Part shown: positions 34,066 to 41,426 of the stretch, piece by piece
Position numbering within the stretch: position 1 is the first letter of the stretch
Layout: each line of letters opens with the position of its first letter
Assembly: GCA_009908385.1 (NCBI GenBank)
Contig: JAAAPE010000107.1
Location: forward strand, 1-41,426
Direction: 5' to 3'
DNA length: 41,426 bases
Source of the DNA: Gammaproteobacteria bacterium
GTDB lineage: Bacteria > Pseudomonadota > Gammaproteobacteria > Xanthomonadales > Wenzhouxiangellaceae
The notes under the pieces: model-generated
What the model saw: the letters and a program-made list of their open reading frames with translations, nothing else
The model's database searches: none
Told to the model about the DNA's origin: nothing
Position numbers and translations under genes: made by a program

Positions 34066-34541
34066 CCGAATGCTCCCCAGCCCTTTCTGTGCACGCCGCT
34101 TTCGGCGCCGTTCGGTGCTCGGAATCCTCATGTACATTTGAGTACACTGCGGTTCCTGCGCGGAGCTTGCCCCGGACTTGATCCGGCGCGCGTCGCCGAA
34201 ATCGACGCACCCAGAAAGCGCTGGGAAGCATTCGGTTTTCCAGCCGGCCCTGTGGGCCATCATGTCCTTGTTCGTGCGTGGATTGCCTCGAGATGGACTG
34301 GGGCGCGTTGCGGCGAATCACGCGCTGGGTGCGGAGTGCTGTGATGAAGGCGGGCCGGAATCTGGCTGCACGGGCAGGCTCGATTCGGGAGGGCCTGCTG
34401 AGGGCCTCGCCACCGCGTCGAACTGAAGCAGGCCCTCGCGAATCGGGCCGGGTCGAAGCCCCGCGTAAAGGGCCGCGAAGGGTTCAATTTTCCCGGATTT
34501 GCCCCAACCTTGCAGGCCGAGTGACGGTAGAATTCGTAACC
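34066..34541. other. Gene-poor region between tRNA-Val and thrS, with a thrS-proximal inverted repeat
   Basis: No convincing gene is seen in these 476 bases. Short open frames on both strands have no recognisable features, and one on the minus strand is just the complement of the tRNA. The clearest structure is an inverted repeat with 19-bp arms and one mismatch (34381-34399 and 34427-34445) around a 27-base loop. It ends about 96 bases before the thrS start and may form part of the thrS mRNA leader. No T-tract follows it. Confidence 0.6.
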
Positions 34542-36464
34542 ATGGTTCAGATTACGCTTCCAGACGGTAGCCGGAAGGATTTCGATCATCCGGTGACGGT
34601 GCACGAGGTGGCCGAGTCGATCGGCCCGGGCCTGGCCAAGGCGGCGCTTGCCGGTGAGGTCGAGGGTCGGCTGGTGGATACCAGCCACAGGATCGATTCC
34701 GACGCCGAGCTGCGCATCATCACGCCGCGCGACGAGGAGGGCGTCGACATGCTGCGGCATTCGACGGCGCACCTCATGGCGCAGGCGGTCAAGCGCCTTT
34801 TCCCGGAGACGCAGGTCACCATCGGTCCGGTCATCGACAATGGTTTCTACTACGATTTCGCCCGCGAGGAGCCGTTCCGCCCCGAGGATCTCGAGGCGAT
34901 CGAGAAGGAAATGGCGAAGATCGTGGCCGAGGACATCGCCGTCGAGCGCTCGGTGATGGAACGCGACGAGGCGGTCGAGTTCTTCCGCGACATGGGCGAG
35001 GAGTACAAGGCGCGCATCATCGAGGACATTCCGGCCGACGAGACCCTGTCGCTCTATCGCCAGGGCGATTTCATCGACCTGTGCCGCGGGCCGCACGTGC
35101 CCTCGACCGGCAAGCTCGGGGCCTTCAAGCTGACCAAGCTGGCCGGCGCCTACTGGCGCGGCGATTCGGACAACGAGATGCTGCAGCGCATCTACGGCAC
35201 CGCCTGGCCGGACAAGAAGCAGCTCAAGGCCCACCTCGAGCGCCTCGAAGAGGCCGAGAAGCGCGACCACCGCAAGCTCGGCGCACGCCTCGATCTCTAC
35301 CACATCCAGCCCGAAGCACCCGGAATGGTGTTCTGGCACGACCGCGGCTGGCGCATCTACCTGGCGCTTCAGGACTACATCCGCGCCCGCCTCAAGGAGG
35401 CCGGCTACGAGGAGATTCACACGCCCTCGATCGTCGACCGCAGCCTGTGGGAGAAATCCGGCCATTGGGAGAACTTCGGCGACGACATGTTCATCACCTC
35501 GTCGGAAGACCGGGTGTACGCGGTCAAGCCGATGAACTGTCCCTGCCACGTGCAGGTGTTCAACCAGGGCCTGAAGAGTTACCGCGACCTGCCGCTGCGC
35601 ATGGCCGAGTTCGGTTCCTGCCACCGCAACGAGCCCTCCGGCGCGCTGCACGGCCTGATGCGCGTGCGCAACTTCGTCCAGGACGACGCGCACATCTTCT
35701 GCACCGAGGATCAGATCCGCGACGAGGTGCTGGCTTTCAACAAGCTCGTCTTCGACGTCTACCACGACTTCGGATTCAACGACGTGGCGGTCAAGCTCTC
35801 GACCCGCCCCGAGAAGCGTGTCGGCTCCGACGAGGTCTGGGACAAGGCCGAGAAGGCCCTGGCCGAAGCGCTCGAGGCCGCCGGCATCGAGTACGAACTG
35901 CAGCCCGGGGAGGGCGCGTTCTATGGTCCCAAGATCGAGTTCTCGCTGACCGACTGCATCGGCCGCGTCTGGCAGTGCGGCACCATGCAGGTCGATTTCT
36001 CCATGCCCGGTCGACTCGGCGCGGAATACGTCGACGAGGACGGGGAGCGGCGCGTGCCGGTCATGCTGCACCGCGCGATCCTCGGCTCGATCGAGCGCTT
36101 CATCGGCGTGCTCATCGAACACTACGCCGGCAACCTGCCCCTGTGGCTCGCGCCGGTGCAGGCCGTGGTGATGAACATCACCGATGCCCAGGCCGGCTAC
36201 GTCCGGGAAGTGACCAACGCCCTGAATCAGCAGGGTTTTCGGGTCGAATCGGACTTGCGAAACGAGAAGATCGGCTATAAAATCCGCGCCCGCACGCTCG
36301 AAAAGATCCCGTATCTGCTGGTTGTCGGCGATCGAGAGGTCGAAAATCGCCAGGTTGCCGTGCGCTTGCGTGACGGCACCGACCTGGGAGCGATGCCGCT
36401 CGAGGAACTTTCTGCACGGCTTCGCGAGGAAGTGGCGCAGCGCGGCCCGATCGCGGATAATTGA
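34542..36464 (+). CDS. thrS: Threonyl-tRNA synthetase
   Basis: 640 residues from the ATG at 34542, where the TGS domain begins ('[18 protein letters not shown]') as in E. coli ThrRS (642 residues). The second additional domain with the editing site ('[16 protein letters not shown]', '[10 protein letters not shown]') is present. Class II core motifs include '[12 protein letters not shown]', '[16 protein letters not shown]', 'QDDAHIFC' and '[11 protein letters not shown]'. The zinc ligand Cys is at about 333 in '[10 protein letters not shown]', where E. coli has Gly in place of the second Cys. The C-terminal anticodon-binding domain is complete ('[20 protein letters not shown]'). infC follows after 39 bp in the usual thrS-infC-rpmI-rplT order. 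Confidence 0.97.
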   Translation: MVQITLPDGSRKDFDHPVTVHEVAESIGPGLAKAALAGEVEGRLVDTSHRIDSDAELRIITPRDEEGVDMLRHSTAHLMAQAVKRLFPETQVTIGPVIDNGFYYDFAREEPFRPEDLEAIEKEMAKIVAEDIAVERSVMERDEAVEFFRDMGEEYKARIIEDIPADETLSLYRQGDFIDLCRGPHVPSTGKLGAFKLTKLAGAYWRGDSDNEMLQRIYGTAWPDKKQLKAHLERLEEAEKRDHRKLGARLDLYHIQPEAPGMVFWHDRGWRIYLALQDYIRARLKEAGYEEIHTPSIVDRSLWEKSGHWENFGDDMFITSSEDRVYAVKPMNCPCHVQVFNQGLKSYRDLPLRMAEFGSCHRNEPSGALHGLMRVRNFVQDDAHIFCTEDQIRDEVLAFNKLVFDVYHDFGFNDVAVKLSTRPEKRVGSDEVWDKAEKALAEALEAAGIEYELQPGEGAFYGPKIEFSLTDCIGRVWQCGTMQVDFSMPGRLGAEYVDEDGERRVPVMLHRAILGSIERFIGVLIEHYAGNLPLWLAPVQAVVMNITDAQAGYVREVTNALNQQGFRVESDLRNEKIGYKIRARTLEKIPYLLVVGDREVENRQVAVRLRDGTDLGAMPLEELSARLREEVAQRGPIADN

Positions 36465-36489
36465 GGATTGACTTGAACAGACACAGATT

Positions 36490-36495
36490 GAGGAG
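36490..36495 (+). promoter_or_regulatory. Ribosome binding site deciding the infC ATC start
   Basis: GAGGAG stands eight bases before ATC at 36504. An in-frame TGA at 36489 bars any longer reading, and there is no ATG, GTG or TTG in frame between that stop and the GTG at 36564, which lies inside the conserved IF-3 N-terminal domain. The rare start codon is thus well supported. Confidence 0.85.
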
Positions 36496-36503
36496 CAGCA
36501 CAC

Positions 36504-37025
36504 ATCGCAACGGATAAGCAGACCCGACGCAACGAGGACATCACGGCGCGCGAAGTTCGTGTAGTGGGGTCCGACGGTGACCAGATCGGGGTGATGGGGG
36601 TCAGGGATGCGCTGGCCCGTGCCGAGGAAGAGGGCATGGACCTGGTCGAGATCGCGCCGCAGGCCGATCCGCCCGTCTGCCGGATCATGGACTGGGGCAA
36701 GTTCCGCTTCGAGCAGTCCAAGAAGGCGCAGGCGGCGCGCAAGAAGCAGAAACAGATTCAGATCAAGGAAGTGAAGTTCCGCCCGGGAACCGATGACCAC
36801 GACTACGACGTCAAGATGCGCAATCTGCGCCGGTTCATCGAAGAGGGCGACAAGGTCAAGGTGACCCTTCGCTTCCGGGGTCGCGAAATGGCCCACCAGG
36901 AGCTCGGGCTCGAGATTCTCCAGCGGGTCGAGCAGGACATGGCCGAAGAAACGGTCGTGGAACAGCGTCCGCGCATGGAAGGTCGACAGATGGTCATGAT
37001 GCTTTCGCCGAAGAAAGCCTCCTGA
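36504..37025 (+). CDS. infC: Translation initiation factor IF-3, ATC start codon
   Basis: 173 residues when read from the ATC at 36504 (E. coli IF-3 has 180). The N-terminal domain reads '[20 protein letters not shown]', matching the RxNxxIxAxEVRL pattern, then '[20 protein letters not shown]' (the IF-3 signature) and the lysine-rich linker '[13 protein letters not shown]'. The C-terminal domain has '[20 protein letters not shown]' and '[10 protein letters not shown]'. IF-3 checks the start codon and keeps 30S subunits free. The unusual start codon is the basis of its known self-regulation: low IF-3 lets ribosomes use AUU/AUC. A GTG at 36564 would delete about 20 conserved residues. Confidence 0.95.
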   Translation: MATDKQTRRNEDITAREVRVVGSDGDQIGVMGVRDALARAEEEGMDLVEIAPQADPPVCRIMDWGKFRFEQSKKAQAARKKQKQIQIKEVKFRPGTDDHDYDVKMRNLRRFIEEGDKVKVTLRFRGREMAHQELGLEILQRVEQDMAEETVVEQRPRMEGRQMVMMLSPKKAS

Positions 37026-37059
37026 CCAGACAGGCCTCCTGACGCGGGCGTTGAACGAA

Positions 37060-37079
37060 CCGGCAGCGTGTGCTGTCGG
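37060..37079 (+). promoter_or_regulatory. Hairpin in the infC-rpmI spacer, possible L20 control element
   Basis: CCGGCAGC and GCTGTCGG form an eight-pair stem (one G-U) with a GTGT loop in the 142-base spacer ahead of rpmI. The GCAGCG in this hairpin can also pair with CGCTGC near 37134, an arrangement like the long-range pairing used by L20 autoregulation in E. coli. The comparison is by eye only. Confidence 0.3.
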
Positions 37080-37167
37080 ATACAACTCGCCGGAATGCAG
37101 CTCGCAGAAGCGTTGCCCGGACGGCCCGGGAACCGCTGCACGAAGGTAAAACAAAAGGAGCACGACA

Positions 37168-37365
37168 ATGCCGAAGATGAAGAGCAACCGGGGCGCGGCC
37201 AAGCGCTTCCGGGCTACGGGTAGCGGGCGCATCAAGCGCAAGCGCGCATTCCACAGCCATATCCTCACCAAGAAGGACACCAAGCGCAAGCGGCGCCTGC
37301 GTGCATCCACCCTGGTCAACCGCGCGGAAGAGAAAGCCGTGCGCCAGATGCTGCCGAAGCTGTAA
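37168..37365 (+). CDS. rpmI: 50S ribosomal protein L35
   Basis: 65 residues, very basic, beginning '[20 protein letters not shown]' and ending 'RQMLPKL', all typical of bL35. AAAAGGAG lies upstream at good spacing. It is part of the large ribosomal subunit. It sits 12 bp ahead of rplT in the universal infC-rpmI-rplT order and is likely controlled by L20 through the upstream leader. Confidence 0.98.
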   Translation: MPKMKSNRGAAKRFRATGSGRIKRKRAFHSHILTKKDTKRKRRLRASTLVNRAEEKAVRQMLPKL

Positions 37366-37377
37366 GGGAGAGCGATC

Positions 37378-38741
<1,364 letters not shown>

Positions 38742-38758
38742 CCAGTGAGACCAACTTC

Positions 38759-41134
38759 ATGAAGATCAGTCATCGCTGGCTCGGCGAGTGGGTGGATTCC
38801 GGCCTGGACGCCGGGGAGATCGGCGAACGCTTCACCCTCGCCGGGCTGGAAGTCGATTCGATCGAGCCCGTGGCGCCGCCGCTCGATGGCGTCGTCGTGG
38901 CGGAGATCCTCTCCGTCGAGCCGCACCCCGACGCCGACAAGCTTCGCGTTTGCCGGGTGGCCGGCGACAGCGAGGAGCGTACGATCGTCTGCGGCGCGCC
39001 CAATGCGCGCGAGGGTCTCAAGGCGCCGCTGGCCACGCTGGGAACGAGGCTGCCGGGCGGATTGAAGATCAAGCCGGCCAGGCTGCGCGGCGTGGGATCG
39101 GAAGGTATGCTTTGCTCGGAACCCGAGCTGGGGCTGGGCGAGGACGCCGAAGGCCTGATGGAACTGCCTGCCGACGCACCGGTCGGCGAACCCCTGGTTG
39201 CCTACCTGGGCCTGAACGACTCCGTCATCGAGGTCGATCTGACCCCGAACCGGGCGGACTGCCTGTCGCTGCGGGGCCTGGCACGCGAGCTCTCAGCGAT
39301 CACCGGCTCTGCGGTGAAGCCGCCGCAGATCGACGAGATTGCCCCCGAAATCCAGCGCAGCGTCGAGATTTCCCTCGACAGTCCGGAAGACTGCCCGCGT
39401 TATGTCGGCCGGGTGATCGAGGCCGTCGACGTATCGGCGGTCACGCCGCTTTGGATGATCGAGCGCCTGCGACGCTCCGGAATCCGCAGCCTCGGCCCGA
39501 TCGTGGACGTGACGAACTATGTCCTGCTGGAACTCGGCCAGCCGATGCACGCCTTCGACCTCGACCGGATCCGGGGCGGCGTTCACGCCAGGCGTGCCCG
39601 GAAGGGCGATCGGATCACGCTGCTGGATGGCCAGGAAATCGAGCCCGACGAGGACATGCTCCTGATCGCTGACGAGCAGCGCGCCCTGGCGATCGCGGGC
39701 GTGATGGGCGGTGAGGACTCGGCCGTGGGAGAAAACACCCGTGACATCCTGCTCGAGTCGGCCTGGTTCAATCCGGCGACGATCAGCGGCAAGGCCCGTC
39801 GTCTCGGACTGTCGACGGAATCGGCGCATCGCTTCGAGCGCGGTGTCGATCCGGCCCTGCAACGCAAGGCCGTCGAACGCGCCACGCGCCTGATCATCGA
39901 CATCGCCGGCGGTCGGCCAGGGCCGGTCATAGAAGCCCTGGCGTCCGACCACCTGCCCGGCGCCTCAAGGGTCACGCTGCGGCTCGAGCGCCTCAATCGC
40001 GTGCTCGGCGCCGATCTGGACGCCGATTCCGTGGAGTCCATTCTCGAGCGGCTGGGCATGGAGGTCGACCGCCTGGAGGACCGCTTCGAGGTCGTCGCGC
40101 CGACCGCCCGCCGCGATATCGAGATCGAGGCCGACCTGATCGAAGAGGTCGCCCGGATTCACGGCTACGATCGATTGCCTACCCGGCACCCCGGCGGCGA
40201 AATCGTGGTCAAGGCGCCGCGGGAGACGCTGACCGGCGAGCGAAGCCTGCGACAACAGCTGGCGGCGCGGGGCTTCCAGGAAGTGATGGCCTGGAGTTTC
40301 GTCAGCCTGGAAGAGCTCGACCGGCTCTCGATGGGCGAGGGCGCCCAGCCCCTGGCGAACCCTCTGAGCCGGGAAATGGCGGTGCTGCGAACCAGCCTCT
40401 TGCCCGGCCTCCTGAATGTCGCCGGCCGCAACCTGCGGCGTCAGATTCCGTCCTTCCGTCTGTTCGAGACCGGGCATTGTTTCCGCCAGGGCCAGGAGGC
40501 CTTCGAGGAAGCCTGGCGCCTCGGCCTTCTGATGACCGGCGACGTCCGCCCGGAGCACTTCAGCGGAAAGCCGCAGCCGATCGACTATTTCGATCTCAAG
40601 GGAGAAGTGGAGCATTTGCTCGATTTCAATGCCGTCGACGGCGAAACGAGCTTCGAGCGGGCCGAGCTGCCGTGGCTGCATCCCGGCCAGGCGGCCCGGC
40701 TCCTCATCGGCGGTGTCCCGGCCGGCTGGCTGGGCCAGCTTCACCCGGCGCTGGCCGGCGAACTGGAGTTCGACCAGCCGGTTTTCGTGGCCGAATTCGA
40801 CGGGCGCAGCATCGCCGCCCGCCGCCTGCCCGAACACCGCGACAGCGGCCGTTTCCCGGCTGTCCGGCGTGATATCGCCATCGTCGTATCCGACGAGCAC
40901 CCCGCCGCCAGCCTGATCGAATCGGTGCGCCAATCGGCCGGCGGATTGCTTGAAAACTGCGTGATATTCGACGAGTATCGGGGCGAAGGAATCGAAAGCG
41001 GCTTCAGAAGCCTGGCTATTGGCTTGATTTTGCGCGATGTTTCGCGCACCCTTAAGGATCGTGAGATCGATGCGCTGCTCGAGACGGTGCTGGCCGATCT
41101 CGACAGTCGCTTCGGTGCCAAACTGAGAGGTTGA
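38759..41134 (+). CDS. pheT: Phenylalanyl-tRNA synthetase beta subunit
   Basis: 791 residues (E. coli 795). Domains in order: start '[20 protein letters not shown]', OB-type tRNA-binding domain ('[17 protein letters not shown]'), the B3/B4 editing domain ('[19 protein letters not shown]', '[19 protein letters not shown]'), B5 ('[20 protein letters not shown]', '[20 protein letters not shown]'), the catalytic-like core and a C-terminal FDX-ACB anticodon-binding domain ('[19 protein letters not shown]'). The chain is complete with no odd features. ihfA starts seven bases after its stop, the standard pheST-ihfA order. Confidence 0.98.
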   Translation: MKISHRWLGEWVDSGLDAGEIGERFTLAGLEVDSIEPVAPPLDGVVVAEILSVEPHPDADKLRVCRVAGDSEERTIVCGAPNAREGLKAPLATLGTRLPGGLKIKPARLRGVGSEGMLCSEPELGLGEDAEGLMELPADAPVGEPLVAYLGLNDSVIEVDLTPNRADCLSLRGLARELSAITGSAVKPPQIDEIAPEIQRSVEISLDSPEDCPRYVGRVIEAVDVSAVTPLWMIERLRRSGIRSLGPIVDVTNYVLLELGQPMHAFDLDRIRGGVHARRARKGDRITLLDGQEIEPDEDMLLIADEQRALAIAGVMGGEDSAVGENTRDILLESAWFNPATISGKARRLGLSTESAHRFERGVDPALQRKAVERATRLIIDIAGGRPGPVIEALASDHLPGASRVTLRLERLNRVLGADLDADSVESILERLGMEVDRLEDRFEVVAPTARRDIEIEADLIEEVARIHGYDRLPTRHPGGEIVVKAPRETLTGERSLRQQLAARGFQEVMAWSFVSLEELDRLSMGEGAQPLANPLSREMAVLRTSLLPGLLNVAGRNLRRQIPSFRLFETGHCFRQGQEAFEEAWRLGLLMTGDVRPEHFSGKPQPIDYFDLKGEVEHLLDFNAVDGETSFERAELPWLHPGQAARLLIGGVPAGWLGQLHPALAGELEFDQPVFVAEFDGRSIAARRLPEHRDSGRFPAVRRDIAIVVSDEHPAASLIESVRQSAGGLLENCVIFDEYRGEGIESGFRSLAIGLILRDVSRTLKDREIDALLETVLADLDSRFGAKLRG

Positions 41135-41141
41135 AAAGGGG

Positions 41142-41426
41142 ATGTCGTTGACCAAAGCTGACCTGGCTTCCGCGCTTTTCGATGAAGTCGGTCTGAACAA
41201 GCGCGAGGCCAAGGAATTCGTCGATGCCTGGTTCGAGACCATCCGGCAGGCGCTCGAAAGCGGAGATCACGTCAAGCTTTCGGGCTTCGGCAATTTCCAG
41301 CTGCGTGACAAGAATCAGCGCCCCGGCCGTAATCCCAAGACCGGCGAGGAAATCCCGATCTCCGCGCGACGCGTCGTTACCTTCAAGCCCGGACAGAAGC
41401 TGAGGGCCAGAGTGGAAGCCTATGCT
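41142..41426 (+). CDS. ihfA: Integration host factor alpha subunit, partial at right edge
   Basis: 95 codons are visible; E. coli IhfA has 99, so only a few residues are cut off. '[20 protein letters not shown]', '[20 protein letters not shown]' and the DNA-minor-groove arm '[20 protein letters not shown]' with the intercalating Pro identify it. It pairs with IhfB to bend DNA strongly at specific sites. AAGGGG precedes the ATG at 41142. Co-transcription with pheT is expected from the seven-base gap, as in E. coli. Confidence 0.95.
   Translation, partial: MSLTKADLASALFDEVGLNKREAKEFVDAWFETIRQALESGDHVKLSGFGNFQLRDKNQRPGRNPKTGEEIPISARRVVTFKPGQKLRARVEAYA

Noticed and set aside
33995-34321. Minus-strand frame ending 'DAGFEPATSAMSRQRSNQLS'
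   Set aside because: This is the well-known false protein made by translating the complement of a tRNA gene.

Overview
The window is GC-rich and densely coded on both strands. The closing block infC-rpmI-rplT-pheS-pheT-ihfA, preceded by thrS, the 410-residue SerA and the full mfd all point to a gammaproteobacterium. A CopL-like protein ahead of cusCBA, and an exported protein whose C-terminal modules read like 'SGxWFDxxRSGEG', suggest the Xanthomonadales/Wenzhouxiangella neighbourhood. That placement is from memory of similar proteins, not from a search. No CRISPR array, insertion sequence, integrase or prophage gene was seen.

Layout. 1-4.0 kb: a PQQ-type aldose dehydrogenase cut by the left edge, a small membrane protein, an SLT-like lipoprotein and a UbiB-family kinase-like protein. 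4.1-8.9 kb: a potassium-flavoured group (small four-helix membrane protein, K+ channel with two RCK domains, CPA2 antiporter) interrupted by an aromatic amino-acid decarboxylase. 9.1-10.6 kb: a membrane-anchored phospholipase-D-like protein with altered HKD motifs. 10.8-17.1 kb: a copper/silver efflux operon, copL-cusC-cusB-cusA, on the minus strand. 17.3-20.6 kb: a two-gene operon encoding a PCMT-like methyltransferase domain fused to a GspE/PilB ATPase, translationally overlapping a MoxR-type AAA+ ATPase. 20.7-25.3 kb: nitric oxide reductase norC-norB-norQ-norD on the minus strand, with a palindrome resembling an NsrR operator in front of norC. 25.4-28.4 kb: a small GNAT-like protein, serA and, divergently, a D-2-hydroxyglutarate dehydrogenase-like flavoprotein. 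28.3-30.4 kb: a secreted LRR protein bracketed by two direct copies (about 178 bp, roughly 92% identical by eye) of the dehydrogenase 3' end plus a hairpin. 30.4-34.1 kb: mfd and tRNA-Val(GAC). 34.5-41.4 kb: thrS, infC (ATC start), rpmI, rplT, pheS, pheT, and ihfA cut by the right edge.

How the parts work together. norCBQD would reduce NO to N2O, with NorQ/NorD as the maturation pair. copL-cusCBA would move Cu(I)/Ag(I) out of the periplasm. SerA and the flavoprotein plausibly form a couple in which D-2-hydroxyglutarate made by SerA is reoxidised. The right end is the housekeeping translation block.

The least conventional items are the methyltransferase-GspE fusion with its MoxR partner, the duplicated junction around the LRR gene, and the 24-bp-arm inverted repeat filling the gap between the moxR-like and norD stops.
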